42,480 nucleotides of DNA from DASRDU01 sp035560235 (GCA_035560235.1 DATMAG010000038.1:1-42480), one strand, 5' to 3'. Counted from the first letter of the stretch, positions 14,842 to 23,509 are shown. Translations and numbers: made by a program. Notes: a model not told the origin generated them from the sequence alone.

Positions 14842-15972
14842 CTACAGCGGCCTGCGGATCAGCTCAACCACCCGCTGCTGCCGCCAGACCTTCCTGTGAT
14901 CAACCTCGGGTTCTTTCGCAAAGCGCACATTGTCCACCGTCTCGCCCGTGCGCCAGTTGTAAAAATAGAAAGGAATCGCCGTCTTGTGCGCCTGCCAGAA
15001 CGAATCAATCAGATCGGCCTGCGACGGCGAGAGCGTCCGGCTGTTCCACTCCAGCCTGAAGCGGCGCACACCCTCGTGTTCATAAGGCAGGTTGTAATCA
15101 GCCGACTCGTCGTCATAGACCTGCTCGTTGACGCGCCACGTTCGCGACAGTTCACGAAACTTCGCCGGTTTCGGCAGCCCGTCCTCTTCGCGCGGAAACA
15201 GACGCAGGACGTGCGCCGAGGCCTGGCCGATGACGTTATTGGCTGTCCGCGCCGTGATGGTGTAAAGGCCGTACTGTGCGGGCGCAGTCCAGATCGAATT
15301 GCCTGTCTGCGAAGACCAGCTTCCATACGTGCCGGACGAGAGCGCCCGGCGCGCTTCCCACGTCACCACGCCGTCATCAGGATCGCCGCCAATGGCGTCG
15401 AGCGGATTGAAGAAGACCGCGCCGAACCGCAGCGGATACGTGATCGCCTGCGAGCTGCGATGGATTACGTCGCCATCGGCGCGGTAAACGACCTGCCCGT
15501 TCTCGATTCCGACCTGATAGATTCCGTTGTTGCGCGGCGCGCGGGCGTTCCTGATCTGCACCCCTGACTCGAAGATCACCACGCCACCCTGAAAGACCTG
15601 CAGCGCGAAGTCGAGTTCGGTGTATGTGCTGACGGCCTCAAGCCGCGTCAGCCCGGCGAAGAACTGCCTGCCGCCGAACTCCGGGTAACTGATCGCCGGA
15701 TCGGCAGGCGGCACATTAGCAACCCAGGCGACCTGACCGTCACCGGCGCTGATCGTTTCGACCGAAGTTGCCCCGGCATCCCAGGCGACGGTATTCGAGA
15801 GTTTTCTGAGCGAACCGTCCGGCTGATAGCCGCAGTTGTCGAGGTTCTGCCAGGTCGGCACGTCGTTGTCAATCAGCGCCAGTCTGCCCGAGGCGAGCGC
15901 CGAAAAGTTCTGCTGCGTCCCGGTGCGCATCGTGACCTGAAGCGGTGTGATGTCGAGCTTCGCCAGAGCCAT
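14842..15972 (-). CDS. Minor tail protein with DUF2460/gpM-like C-terminus
   Basis: 376 residues. I start it at the ATG at 15972, preceded by TGGAGGC; a TTG 18 bases upstream would place the ribosome site inside the coding sequence. The N-terminal and middle parts are beta-rich (IYQVGIENGQVVYRADGDVI; YGLYTITARTANN), like adhesion or Ig-like modules. The last ~90 residues (RFRLEWNSRTLSPSQADLID, FYFYNWRTGETVDNVRF, RVVELIRRPL) resemble the distal-tail/minor-tail family (DUF2460, lambda gpM). Placed between tape measure and hub, it would form the ring that joins tail tube and hub. Confidence 0.65.
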   Translation of the reverse strand: MALAKLDITPLQVTMRTGTQQNFSALASGRLALIDNDVPTWQNLDNCGYQPDGSLRKLSNTVAWDAGATSVETISAGDGQVAWVANVPPADPAISYPEFGGRQFFAGLTRLEAVSTYTELDFALQVFQGGVVIFESGVQIRNARAPRNNGIYQVGIENGQVVYRADGDVIHRSSQAITYPLRFGAVFFNPLDAIGGDPDDGVVTWEARRALSSGTYGSWSSQTGNSIWTAPAQYGLYTITARTANNVIGQASAHVLRLFPREEDGLPKPAKFRELSRTWRVNEQVYDDESADYNLPYEHEGVRRFRLEWNSRTLSPSQADLIDSFWQAHKTAIPFYFYNWRTGETVDNVRFAKEPEVDHRKVWRQQRVVELIRRPL

Positions 15973-15979
15973 CCGTTTT

Positions 15980-18688
15980 TCAGCCTCCAATCGGAATGCC
16001 TGCAGTATGGTTGTCGAGCACCTGTTTCACGGTGCCGTTGTTGCGGAAGGATTGCAGCGCGCCGGTTTCCACGTCAGAGACAAGTTGCGCGCGGTCGGTT
16101 TTGAGCGTGATCTGAACAGCAAAGCCCTGAGCATTGCCTTCGCGGAAACGAATGCGATCTTCGGTCGCAATGGTGTTTTCGCTCTGGCGCGTCCCGCTGA
16201 CCTGATTACCGAGCGCGCCGCCGCCGGAGCCTGAGCCTGAGATCCCGTTTGCCGCTGCGCTGCCCAGCCCGCTGACAAGCCCTCCCAGCGCGCTCCAGGC
16301 CGCGCCTGCCGCGAAATGTTTGGCCGCTTTCGCGTAATTTCCCAGCGCCAGTTCGCTGAGCGCCCAGGCGAACTGCTCAGCGCCTTTGGCAACCGCAACC
16401 TGCGCCAGACTGTCGAAGATCGCTTTGACGATCCCGCCCAGCGCCTGCCGCAGAGTAGACTGGCCTGACGCGAAGGCGGCAATGCCGCTCGACAGAGCCT
16501 TTGACATTGTGGTCAGAGCCTGAGTTGCGACCGCCGCGCCTGATGGAAGCTGCGAGCGCATCGTGGCTGCTGTCGCGGCCATCGCAACCCGCAGGCGTTC
16601 CCATCCGGTCAGTTGCCGTCCCAGAGCTTCTTCCATCTGCGCGATAGCTTCTGACTGTCCCTGGTCGAAGCCGCCCGACTGCGCCAGGTCGGCCCGCGTG
16701 TTGATGCGGATTTCCTTCACCGCCTGCGCGTGCCGCCGTTCTTCCGCTTCAAGCTGCTGATTCAGTGCCTGCTCGATCTTAAACTTCTCCGCCGAGTCGC
16801 GTTCGGCCAGATCGTTTTCAGCCTTGCGCGCCTCGATGTCGGCGACAAGCTGATCGTGGCGCAGCCGTTCCTGTTCAATGAAGACACGGGTACGGGCTTC
16901 AATCGCTTCCTGCTCCCGGCCAGGCGTCCGGCTCAGGCTGTCTGCAGTCGTTTGCAGCGAGTCAATCTGAATCTGCCTGATTTCAGCCTGAAGCCGCGTC
17001 AGATCGGAGAGTAGTCTGATGCGGGCTTCAGCGACTTTGCGGGCATCGTCGAGAGCTTTTTTGATGTCGTCATCGGCCCGCTGCGCCGCATCATCGTTGA
17101 TCTTCTGAATCGCCCGCCTGTAATCGCTGAGCGCCTGAAGCTCCTTCTCTCTCAGCTCAGCGCGTTTTGTTGCGGCCTTCTCGTCAGAGAGGCTGCCGTC
17201 TTCCAGGGCTTTCCGTTCGGTCTCGATCACAGCCAGCTTTGCGGCGAGCAGCACTTTTTCTGCTCGCGTCAGCCTCGCCGTCAGTTCCTCGCCGTCAATC
17301 AGGCGCAGTCTGAATGCGCGTTCGGCTCCTTCGGTTTCCTCGCGAAAGACGCGCTGCGCTGCGCGCTCCTCAATCTCCAGCAGGCGGATTCGTTCAAGGG
17401 TTGCGTCCTTTGCCTTCTTCGTGCTGTCGCCGTCGAACGTGGCTTTCGGCAGCGCGACGGTAAGTTCCCGCGCCTGCTTCGCAGCCTCCCTGAGATGGGA
17501 CGCAAACAGAGCTGGCAGCGTCCAGACTGGCGCATCAGTTTCCAGGAACTGCCGGAAGGTGCGCACCGCTGCAGTTGCAGCGAGAAAATGCGCGGCGATG
17601 AAGCGGCCAGCCAGTTCAGCCAGCGGCGCAATATCCTTAAGCAGCCCGGCGACCGAACGCAGCAGCAGGATCAGTTCCGGCCCCGTGCTTTCGACCATCT
17701 GCACGAAGAGTCCGTCAGATGCGCCTTTGACCTGATCGAGCGCCTTCACGATCCCCTGACTCAGATTCCGGTCAAGCTGTGTGACTGCAAAACCGGCGCT
17801 CTCGACCTTCTTTTTGAATTCCTCGAAGTCTTCCTTCGATTTCGTTCCGACCTGCTTCGCTGTCTCGACGATGCCGGAGACGGCAAACTCAAAGGCCTTG
17901 ACGGCGGCCACAACAGCGACAATCGCGGCCACGACGACCAGGATTGCGCCGCCCGTCGCCACTGCCGCGCCTGCTGTGATGCCCAGACCGGCGCTGAGCT
18001 GCGTCATCGAGCGCCCGGCGATCTGCGCCGCGTTTGCCGCCTTTCCTGCATTCAGGCCCAGCAGTTCCAGCGCGGCATTGAATTCATCGCTGCCCTTCTT
18101 CGCGCCTCCGAAGACTTTGAGCAGTTGTGTAAAGGCCTGTTCCGGGCGCAGCAGTGCGTCGGTCAGATTGATTCCGATCTGAGAGAATGCGGCCTGCAGT
18201 TCGCGCGCCCTTTTATCCGAACCCGAAAGCGCCCGCGCTACCTTGTCCCGGAATTCCTCAAATCTCTCGCCTGCGTTTGTCACCTTCACGCCCGACGCGA
18301 CGAATGCCGCATCGAGCAGTTGGATTGCCCGCCGCGCTTCGTTGCCGACGCCAGTGAATTCGCGGTACGCTTTGATCAGATTCGGAATGCCGCCGATGTC
18401 GCCGCGCCCAAGCTGCGTCAGGCCGATGCGAAGCTGCGTCAGCACATTGAACAGCCCGTCGCCTTCGCGCTGCGCCGATTTCAATGACGCAACCAGACTG
18501 CTCTGAAGATCGGCTGAGGACTGGCGCAGCCCCGCGCTGAAGGCCGTCCCTGCCGAAGTCCCTGCCGTTCCGAACTGTTTCGCGGCGGCCTGCGCTTCGT
18601 CCACGATGGCCTTGCGCACGCGCTTCGCCTCGTTCACCGCATCAGCGCCGTCGCCCCGGAATTTGAACAGCAGGTCTTCGTTCGCCAT
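15980..18688 (-). CDS. Tail tape measure protein
   Basis: 902 residues, the longest helical protein here. It begins MANEDLLFKFRGDGADAVNE, typical of tape measures, and has a strongly hydrophobic segment at about 234-265 (VATGGAILVVVAAIVAVVAA), long charged coiled coils (about 400-700, e.g. RAEKVLLAAKLAVIETERKA) and a Gly/Ser-rich region before a beta-type C-terminus. Tape measures set tail length and are ejected with the DNA; the hydrophobic segment may form the channel in the host membrane. The gene follows the two-frame chaperone and precedes the distal tail proteins, the conserved siphovirus order. No lysozyme or peptidase motif is visible. Confidence 0.9.
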   Translation of the reverse strand: MANEDLLFKFRGDGADAVNEAKRVRKAIVDEAQAAAKQFGTAGTSAGTAFSAGLRQSSADLQSSLVASLKSAQREGDGLFNVLTQLRIGLTQLGRGDIGGIPNLIKAYREFTGVGNEARRAIQLLDAAFVASGVKVTNAGERFEEFRDKVARALSGSDKRARELQAAFSQIGINLTDALLRPEQAFTQLLKVFGGAKKGSDEFNAALELLGLNAGKAANAAQIAGRSMTQLSAGLGITAGAAVATGGAILVVVAAIVAVVAAVKAFEFAVSGIVETAKQVGTKSKEDFEEFKKKVESAGFAVTQLDRNLSQGIVKALDQVKGASDGLFVQMVESTGPELILLLRSVAGLLKDIAPLAELAGRFIAAHFLAATAAVRTFRQFLETDAPVWTLPALFASHLREAAKQARELTVALPKATFDGDSTKKAKDATLERIRLLEIEERAAQRVFREETEGAERAFRLRLIDGEELTARLTRAEKVLLAAKLAVIETERKALEDGSLSDEKAATKRAELREKELQALSDYRRAIQKINDDAAQRADDDIKKALDDARKVAEARIRLLSDLTRLQAEIRQIQIDSLQTTADSLSRTPGREQEAIEARTRVFIEQERLRHDQLVADIEARKAENDLAERDSAEKFKIEQALNQQLEAEERRHAQAVKEIRINTRADLAQSGGFDQGQSEAIAQMEEALGRQLTGWERLRVAMAATAATMRSQLPSGAAVATQALTTMSKALSSGIAAFASGQSTLRQALGGIVKAIFDSLAQVAVAKGAEQFAWALSELALGNYAKAAKHFAAGAAWSALGGLVSGLGSAAANGISGSGSGGGALGNQVSGTRQSENTIATEDRIRFREGNAQGFAVQITLKTDRAQLVSDVETGALQSFRNNGTVKQVLDNHTAGIPIGG

Positions 18689-18704
18689 AAAGAAAAAGCC
18701 GATC

Positions 18705-18977
18705 TCAGTCGGCCTGAATCAGATTCACATTGATGTCGGGATCAGCGTTGCGCCACCAGTCGGGCGCGTCGGCATCCTCGCCGTTTTCGGCATTCTCGCG
18801 CGCCTTCCGCGCCGCCTGCTCCTCGTGCAGCATCAGCGCCAGCGCGCAGCCGCCATCGAAGTCCAGCGCCGCGACCGGATCAGACAGCCGCAGCAGTTCC
18901 GACGGCCTCGCCTGAAACGTCCGCGCCGTGAACGACAAAGCCAGCAGGTTCCGCAGCCCTTCCTTCGTCGCCGCGAA
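18705..18977 (-). CDS. Tail assembly chaperone, frameshift-dependent C-terminal part (gpT-like)
   Basis: An open frame that has neither ATG nor GTG; the first possible start is a TTG (codon for residue 14 of the stretch listed here). It reads FAATKEGLRNLLALSFTART, then ARPSELLRLSDPVAALDFDG, then an acidic tail ending in INVNLIQAD. The 'RPSELL-L-DP-AALDFD' pattern is that of the second half of siphovirus tail assembly chaperones, which guide tape measure folding. The frame overlaps the 3' part of the upstream chaperone frame (open from 19019), so it is probably read only after a +1 (or -2) shift. The start given corresponds to my preferred slip at TTT-C (18978-18975). It ends 16 bases before the tape measure start. 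Confidence 0.7.
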   Translation of the reverse strand, partial: FAATKEGLRNLLALSFTARTFQARPSELLRLSDPVAALDFDGGCALALMLHEEQAARKARENAENGEDADAPDWWRNADPDINVNLIQAD

Positions 18978-19422
18978 ACGATTGCAGCGCTGCGGCGCTG
19001 ACCTCCCCTCCGGCGGTCGTCACAGGCGAATCGGGCGCAAGACCGCACGCCCAGTTGAAGATGAAATCAAGCAGACCGGGCGCGGCGCTCATCATCTCTT
19101 CCGCTGACACTTCGTCAGCGGCCAGCTCGCGCTCGTCAAAGACGATCTTCGGCTCGACCGCCGCGTACTCGACCACTGCGCGCCGGAATCTGAGATAGCT
19201 GAGCGCCTCTTCGTCGCTCAGCGATGCCGCCGCGCGCTCGACGCCTGCGGCATCGCCGCTCATCATTCGCAGCACCATCGTTGAAATGAACTGCGGCACG
19301 CGATTGTGCTGAATCCACAGTTCCATCGGCACGCGCCGCAGCCGCAGCGGAAAGCCGTCGAATTCGACCAGCCGCGAGGCGTCCTTCATCCTTGCCCTGA
19401 AGCGTTCAGTTACCGAGTTCAC
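18880..19422 (-). CDS. Tail assembly chaperone, upstream frame (gpG-like)
   Basis: 180 residues from a GTG at 19422, with GAGGAG eight bases upstream; the ribosome site includes the end of the tube gene. Starts further upstream would overlap the tube gene with no ribosome site. The N-terminal ~145 residues are helical and look like a normal chaperone domain (FPLRLRRVPMELWIQHNRVP, EEALSYLRFRRAVVEYAAVE, SAAPGLLDFIFNWACGLAPD). After about residue 145 the sequence turns low-complexity, which fits translation normally leaving this frame there. The unshifted product would be the abundant gpG-like form and the shifted product the gpGT-like form. Its position between tube and tape measure is the canonical one. 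Confidence 0.8.
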   Translation of the reverse strand: MNSVTERFRARMKDASRLVEFDGFPLRLRRVPMELWIQHNRVPQFISTMVLRMMSGDAAGVERAAASLSDEEALSYLRFRRAVVEYAAVEPKIVFDERELAADEVSAEEMMSAAPGLLDFIFNWACGLAPDSPVTTAGGEVSAAALQSFRGDEGRAAEPAGFVVHGADVSGEAVGTAAAV

Positions 19423-19427
19423 CGGAA

Positions 19428-20054
19428 TTACTCCTCGTACCAGATCGTGTGCGTTGTGCCCCACGCGCTGTAAAGCTGGAATTCCATCCGCAGCTTCGAT
19501 TTGAAAGATTCGGTGCGCGTGTAGTTGCCCTGCCCGAACGAAGCCGTCTGTTTCGATGTCGGCGCAAACAGGTAAGCGTACTTGTAAGTGCCGCTCACCA
19601 GCCGCCGCGTCAGGAGCAGAAAACTCATCTCCGGGCTGTCGGCGTTCGACGGCACGCGGTAGTGCTGAAAGGCGTCAGCGACCTGATGCAGCGCTTCGAG
19701 GCCGTACACGGTCGTCAGGATCTTCTCGTTAAGCACCGACATCAGATCGGCTTCGTAAATGAAGCTCTCCGAATCCTTCGTCGTCGCAATCGGCGCGGTG
19801 AACTCGTCGCAGAACTCCTGACTCGTCTGAGTCTGCCCCTGCCCCTGCCAGCCCTTCGAGGTTGCGCCGAGAAAGAAGGCGTTCGGGTTCTCACTCGCGT
19901 CTGGCGTCTTCCAGCCCGAAGCCGCATCAGCCGCAAGCGTGATTTTGCCGGGCTTGCCGCCAGCGTCGAGCGCCGGAACATTGCAGCCGATGAAGGCCAG
20001 CCAGCTTGATTTGATGATTTCAGGATTTACGTCACGAAGCGAAATACCAGGCAT
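19428..20054 (-). CDS. Major tail (tube) protein
   Basis: 208 residues starting MPGISLRDVNPEIIKSSWLA. It is beta-rich, with a central helix (EALHQVADAFQHYRV), and ends FQLYSAWGTTHTIWYEE. Size, fold and position immediately upstream of the tail assembly chaperones are those of a siphovirus tail tube subunit, which polymerises around the tape measure. The ribosome site belongs to the recurring GGTGAAAGGTGACGGTG element. No extra Ig-like domain is attached. The assignment rests mainly on gene order, because tube proteins diverge fast. Confidence 0.75.
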   Translation of the reverse strand: MPGISLRDVNPEIIKSSWLAFIGCNVPALDAGGKPGKITLAADAASGWKTPDASENPNAFFLGATSKGWQGQGQTQTSQEFCDEFTAPIATTKDSESFIYEADLMSVLNEKILTTVYGLEALHQVADAFQHYRVPSNADSPEMSFLLLTRRLVSGTYKYAYLFAPTSKQTASFGQGNYTRTESFKSKLRMEFQLYSAWGTTHTIWYEE

Positions 20055-20070
20055 CTGACACCGTCACCTT

Positions 20071-20223
20071 TCACCGTTTGATTGTCACCGATTCAGAAGC
20101 GGCGCATCCGTGCACCTTTTCAACCGACGCCGCGCCGCCTCTGAACCATCCGCGCTTCACGGCGACTGAGAGCAGCAGCAGGAAAGCCGCCGTGAAGCTC
20201 AGGCACCAGCAACTGCACGCAAT
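20071..20223 (-). CDS. Possible 50-residue membrane peptide (non-standard start)
   Basis: The 203-bp gap between the tube gene and the next structural gene holds an open frame starting ATT (20223) or at later CTG codons and ending at 20071. It encodes a hydrophobic run, LSFTAAFLLLLSVAVKRGWF, then a polar tail. The composition looks peptide-like, but there is no ATG/GTG/TTG and no ribosome site, so this is weak. Otherwise the gap holds only the ribosome-site repeat of the tube gene. Confidence 0.15.
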   Translation of the reverse strand: MACSCWCLSFTAAFLLLLSVAVKRGWFRGGAASVEKVHGCAASESVTIKR

Positions 20224-20257
20224 TTAGCAAAGCCCGAAAACTTTCGCTTTCAGTCGC

Positions 20258-20821
20258 TCAGTGCGCAATCGTCACCTGCAGCGTGCCGCGGCGGATCATC
20301 AGCGAGCCGCTCGCCGCCTGGCCCGCTTCCAGCAGCGCATCATCACCGGCCAGCCAGACCGGATCGGTCATCGCAATCTCTTCCAGCCCGGCCAGCCGCT
20401 CTTCGAGCGTCGCTTCAGCGATCACCAGCCGGATTGCCGCCAGATAGCGTTCGTAAACGAAAGCCAGCGCGTCGGCGTCGGCGTCGGCCAGCGCCAGATC
20501 AATCTCGAAGCTGTGCGTGGTGATGAAGGCGCTCAGGTCTTCATCGCTCTGCGGCTCAATGCTCGTGCGGGTGCGCGTGATCGTCAGGGAAGGGAAGTTC
20601 AGCCGGGGACTCGCGCCGCACCAGATTTCACGCGGCGCTTCCATCGCGCCCGTCCGCTCAGCCTCAGTCTGTCTGCCGCTCGCATTGTCCCACCGCAGAA
20701 ACCTGACCGGCCCGCACTGCGCGGCCACGCGGTCGAGCGCCGCCGGAAGGTGATTTATCAGCGCGCTGCGCAGGTTCCGCAGGCAGCTTTCCGCGCCATT
20801 CTGAATCGGGTTCTGAGCCAT
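20258..20821 (-). CDS. Neck/tail terminator-type protein
   Basis: 187 residues, helical N-terminus (SCLRNLRSALINHLPAALDR) followed by beta strands and a helical middle. There is no strong family signature, but length, fold impression and position between the gp10/virion morphogenesis-type protein and the tube match the tail terminator or neck proteins that cap the tail and join it to the head. The ATG at 20821 lacks an obvious ribosome site. The gene is separated from its upstream neighbour by an AT-rich gap with a small hairpin, so it may be expressed at its own level. Confidence 0.5.
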   Translation of the reverse strand: MAQNPIQNGAESCLRNLRSALINHLPAALDRVAAQCGPVRFLRWDNASGRQTEAERTGAMEAPREIWCGASPRLNFPSLTITRTRTSIEPQSDEDLSAFITTHSFEIDLALADADADALAFVYERYLAAIRLVIAEATLEERLAGLEEIAMTDPVWLAGDDALLEAGQAASGSLMIRRGTLQVTIAH

Positions 20822-20861
20822 AATTGGTTAAGCAAAAATAATCAAAAAGTACCGGGAAAAT

Positions 20862-20878
20862 ACCGGGAAATCCCCGGT
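20862..20878 (-). terminator. Small hairpin in AT-rich gap
   Basis: ACCGGG-AAATC-CCCGGT, a perfect 6-bp stem. On the minus strand it is followed by TATTTTCCCGGTACTTTTTG, T-rich but interrupted. It may be a weak terminator or attenuator between the connector genes and the tail genes; a second ACCGGG copy lies just before it. Confidence 0.35.
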
Positions 20879-20887
20879 GCGTGTTTT

Positions 20888-21364
20888 TTACTTCAGGCTG
20901 ACGCCGCTCCTGGTGGCAGAGAGCAGGCGCGTGTGAATGACCTTCATCAGCCGCGTTTTCTGCGTTTCGTTCAGGTCGAGGATCGCCCGGCGCGGCATTT
21001 TGCGAGTGCCGGTCTGGTGGAAGCGCTGGCCCTGTCGGCGCGTGCCGAAGCTGAGCGTATCCGGGCCGGCCTCGACAATCGAATCGGCAGTGTTACTGGT
21101 CAGCGAGAGGTAAGCGCGCCCGGTTCTGACGAGGATCTGACGACCGGGGAAATGCTTCGCCTTGTAAGCCTCGGTGCTGCGGGCGAGGCGCGGCCAGCTT
21201 CCCGAAGGCCCGATGCCCTGACCGGCGTACTGCTCACGCACGATCTGGCGCAGTTCAGTGATAACGCCCGGCCAGATCTGCCGCAGGTCGGTCAGGTTCT
21301 CGGTGAAGCGCGTGAACGTGCGGTCGAACTGCGCCACGTTTTCAACTGTCAGAGTGATTCGCAT
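20888..21364 (-). CDS. Tail completion protein (phage virion morphogenesis/gp10-like)
   Basis: 158 residues. The pattern WPRLARSTEAYKAKHFPG, then ILVRTGRAYLSLTSN, then FHQTGTRKMPRRAILDLNE, is typical of the phage virion morphogenesis and HK97-gp10 families: 'W-x-L-s-x-x-T', 'lvrTG-L', a near-C-terminal 'hQ-G...ip-R'. These proteins sit at the head-tail joint and are needed to attach or finish the tail. The start overlaps the previous stop (two ATG codons at 21367 and 21364, stop TGA shared), so translation is coupled. Confidence 0.75.
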   Translation of the reverse strand: MRITLTVENVAQFDRTFTRFTENLTDLRQIWPGVITELRQIVREQYAGQGIGPSGSWPRLARSTEAYKAKHFPGRQILVRTGRAYLSLTSNTADSIVEAGPDTLSFGTRRQGQRFHQTGTRKMPRRAILDLNETQKTRLMKVIHTRLLSATRSGVSLK

Positions 21365-21366
21365 CA

Positions 21367-21924
21367 TCAGGCAATCACCAGATCGTTTTTACGTTTCCAC
21401 CTGTCGCAGATCATCTGCACGGTTGGAGGAATCGCGCGGCCACGCACAATCGAAGCCCCGCCGTCGGCGCTCACGACCGCGCGGCCATAAGCCGGATCAT
21501 CCTCGCGCGCCAGCATTATTGCGACCTGCACAGTGGCCTTGCGAATATCAGCCGGGACAGCGGGCCAGCCCCAGCGGGCTTCGATTTCAATTGTCCAGCC
21601 GTCAGGCCAGCAGTTGCCCGGCGCGGCCACCAGCCAGCCGCCGCTTTCGGTGTAATCGGGCGCAGGGCTGCCGTCAGCGTATCCGACATATCTGATCGAG
21701 CCGGGCGCGTAAGGCGGCAGATGCAGCCGCCTGGTGCCGCCGCCCTCGAACGAGCGCAGCGTGACCTGATCGGACGCCGGGGCGAAGTAATCAGGCTCGA
21801 CCTCGCAGGCGTCATCCACAATCCGGCTGGCCGCTTCGAGAATATCCTCGAAGCGCAGTCCTTCGCGGCCATCCAGCCGGAATCCGTCCCGCATCAGATC
21901 GTCAAAGCTCGCGTAGGCAGCCAT
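21367..21924 (-). CDS. Head-tail connector (gp6-like)
   Basis: 185 residues. The N-terminal half is helical with DILEAASRIVDDACEVEPDY, the pattern of gp6-type head-tail adaptors, followed by a beta region (SGGWLVAAPGNCWPDGWTIE) and a helical part (PADIRKATVQVAIMLARE). Proteins of this type form the ring under the portal. It lies downstream of the capsid cluster and upstream of the tail completion protein, with which its stop overlaps. Confidence 0.65.
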   Translation of the reverse strand: MAAYASFDDLMRDGFRLDGREGLRFEDILEAASRIVDDACEVEPDYFAPASDQVTLRSFEGGGTRRLHLPPYAPGSIRYVGYADGSPAPDYTESGGWLVAAPGNCWPDGWTIEIEARWGWPAVPADIRKATVQVAIMLAREDDPAYGRAVVSADGGASIVRGRAIPPTVQMICDRWKRKNDLVIA

Positions 21925-21929
21925 CGCTC

Positions 21930-22223
21930 TTACTTGTTCTCTTTCGGCGGCGCGCCGTTTTTGTTCTCTTTCGGCGTGATCTTCTTCGGCTCTTCAGGCT
22001 GCGTGGTTTCGCCTGCGTCATTCGTTTCTTCAGGCGCAGCGGGTTCTTCGAGTCCCGCGCTGACGGCCTCATAGTACGCCTCTGACACCTTCACGCCCGC
22101 GCCGACGAGCAGCCGCTGCGTGCCGCCCCCGTCAATGAAGATCACATCATCATCGAACGCAACTCCGCGCGGATCGCCGTAATGGGAATCAATCGTCGGC
22201 AGTTCACCCTTGAAGACTTTCAT
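21930..22223 (-). CDS. Small head-associated protein with charged C-terminal tail
   Basis: 97 residues. The first ~60 form a compact, beta-like domain (MKVFKGELPTIDSHYGDPRG, VIFIDGGGTQRLLVGAGVKV); the rest is a disordered Glu/Pro/Lys-rich tail ending in KENK repeats. Its place between capsid and gp6-like connector suggests a head decoration or head-closure protein, but I do not recognise the family. The direct repeat PKENKNGAPPKENK at the C-terminus is also seen in the DNA. Confidence 0.5.
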   Translation of the reverse strand: MKVFKGELPTIDSHYGDPRGVAFDDDVIFIDGGGTQRLLVGAGVKVSEAYYEAVSAGLEEPAAPEETNDAGETTQPEEPKKITPKENKNGAPPKENK

Positions 22224-22242
22224 CAGATCCTTTCTCGAAAAG

Positions 22243-22271
22243 CGGCGTGCCGGTTTGTCACCGGCACGCCG
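22243..22271 (-). terminator. Strong hairpin just downstream of the capsid gene
   Basis: CGGCGTGCCGGT (22243-22254), loop of 5, ACCGGCACGCCG (22260-22271): a perfect 12-bp stem. In the minus direction the next bases are CTTTTC. It lies right after the major capsid gene, so it could reduce read-through into connector and tail genes and protect the capsid mRNA. Confidence 0.65.
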
Positions 22272-22297
22272 GAAGATCAGGAGGTTGAGGACGGAAA

Positions 22298-23509
22298 TTA
22301 CAGGCCGGTCACCTTGTTGACGCCGTCCGGATAGACCACCGCGAACCCGTAGCGCCCTTCAGCAAGAATCGCAAACTGGTTGCGCAGGAAGTAGTCATCC
22401 GGCTGCCCGGTGTAGATCGCGAGCGTCCCGCGATCATAGAGTTCGCCGGACATCTGCGAATCCAGGACGAGCGAAGTGCCAGCCGCAAGCGGATGCGACT
22501 CGACCACGCGCAGCCGCCAGAGCCGCTGTGCAACCGGGTCGTACTGCATCAGATAACGGCCCTGCGAATCCTTCGTGGTTTCCATCTTCGCAGCCTGCAC
22601 CGGATTGAGCGCGATCACGTCGGCGCGGAAAAACTTCAGCGCCAGATCGGCGATGGCGTAGCGCAGTGTGTCGAAGACGTTGTCGCCCGCCGCGCCCATT
22701 CCGTTCGACGCCGTCTGATGCACGCGCGTCTGGATGCCCGCCGCATTGGTGAAGCCGACGAACCCGGCGTCGTTGCCGCTGATGACCTTGTCTTCGAGCT
22801 TCTGTCGCAGCTTGAGCAGCAGTCTCCGGTCAATATAGGCCCGCAGCCTGGCAGCATCTTCGAGCAACTGGCGCGTGATGGCGACCCAGTGCGCGATGGT
22901 CTTGATCGGAATCTGCTGTTGCGCGAACGTGATATTCGATTCAGGCTTCAGCGCCTTTTCAGCCACGAAGTCGGCGCTGCTGGTCGTCGTGCCCTCGACG
23001 ATGATTTCGACCAGGTTCGAGCTGGTCGGGAAGATCGGCACGAGGTCGAGGATCGAGAAGGGGCGCTGCGGCAGCTCGCGCAGCGTTTCCTGACGGTCGC
23101 TGAAGACCAGGTAGCCACCGGCAGACGGCGTGCCTTCATTGAGATCCTTCATCTCGACGCGCGCGAGATTCTTCGTCACAAGAGCCTGTTTGTACTCTTC
23201 GGACTCGATTACGCGCTGGCCGATTGATCTGCGCTGCACAGGCGCGGCAGCCGCAGGCGCGGCTTTCGCCGGATCGGCGGGCCGGTTCACGGTTTCATCA
23301 ATTTCAAGCTGCTTCTGCAGCCGTTTGAGTTCTTCCAGCTTCGTCTCGCCGTCAGCGGTCAGCTTGTTGAATTTTTCGACATCGGCGCTCTGGCCGTCGT
23401 AGGCCTTTGTGCCCTTCTCGGACTTCTTGTCCATCTCGTCGTACAGCGCCCTGGCCTCAGCCGAGAGCTTCTGAAGTTCTGCGTTGAGTTGTTTGATGCG
23501 CTCTTTCAT
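22298..23509 (-). CDS. HK97-fold major capsid protein
   Basis: 403 residues. The first ~95 residues are a coiled-coil scaffold/delta domain (MKERIKQLNAELQKLSAEAR, then ELKRLQKQLEIDETV) that the prohead protease would remove. The capsid fold follows, with the N-arm/E-loop region around ELPQRPFSILDLVPIFPTSS, a spine helix (TRQLLEDAARLRAYIDRRLL) and the A-domain (YDPVAQRLWRLRVVESHPL, SGELYDRGTLAIYTGQPDDY). The preceding gene encodes an S78-type protease, completing the usual protease-capsid pair. The ribosome site is AAAGGTGA, 5-6 bases from the ATG. Confidence 0.93.
   Translation of the reverse strand: MKERIKQLNAELQKLSAEARALYDEMDKKSEKGTKAYDGQSADVEKFNKLTADGETKLEELKRLQKQLEIDETVNRPADPAKAAPAAAAPVQRRSIGQRVIESEEYKQALVTKNLARVEMKDLNEGTPSAGGYLVFSDRQETLRELPQRPFSILDLVPIFPTSSNLVEIIVEGTTTSSADFVAEKALKPESNITFAQQQIPIKTIAHWVAITRQLLEDAARLRAYIDRRLLLKLRQKLEDKVISGNDAGFVGFTNAAGIQTRVHQTASNGMGAAGDNVFDTLRYAIADLALKFFRADVIALNPVQAAKMETTKDSQGRYLMQYDPVAQRLWRLRVVESHPLAAGTSLVLDSQMSGELYDRGTLAIYTGQPDDYFLRNQFAILAEGRYGFAVVYPDGVNKVTGL

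Noticed and set aside
18880..19019. Classic -1 slippery heptamer (XXXYYYZ) in the tail chaperone
   Set aside because: The second frame is offset by +1 (or -2), and the -1 frame does not encode the expected domain.
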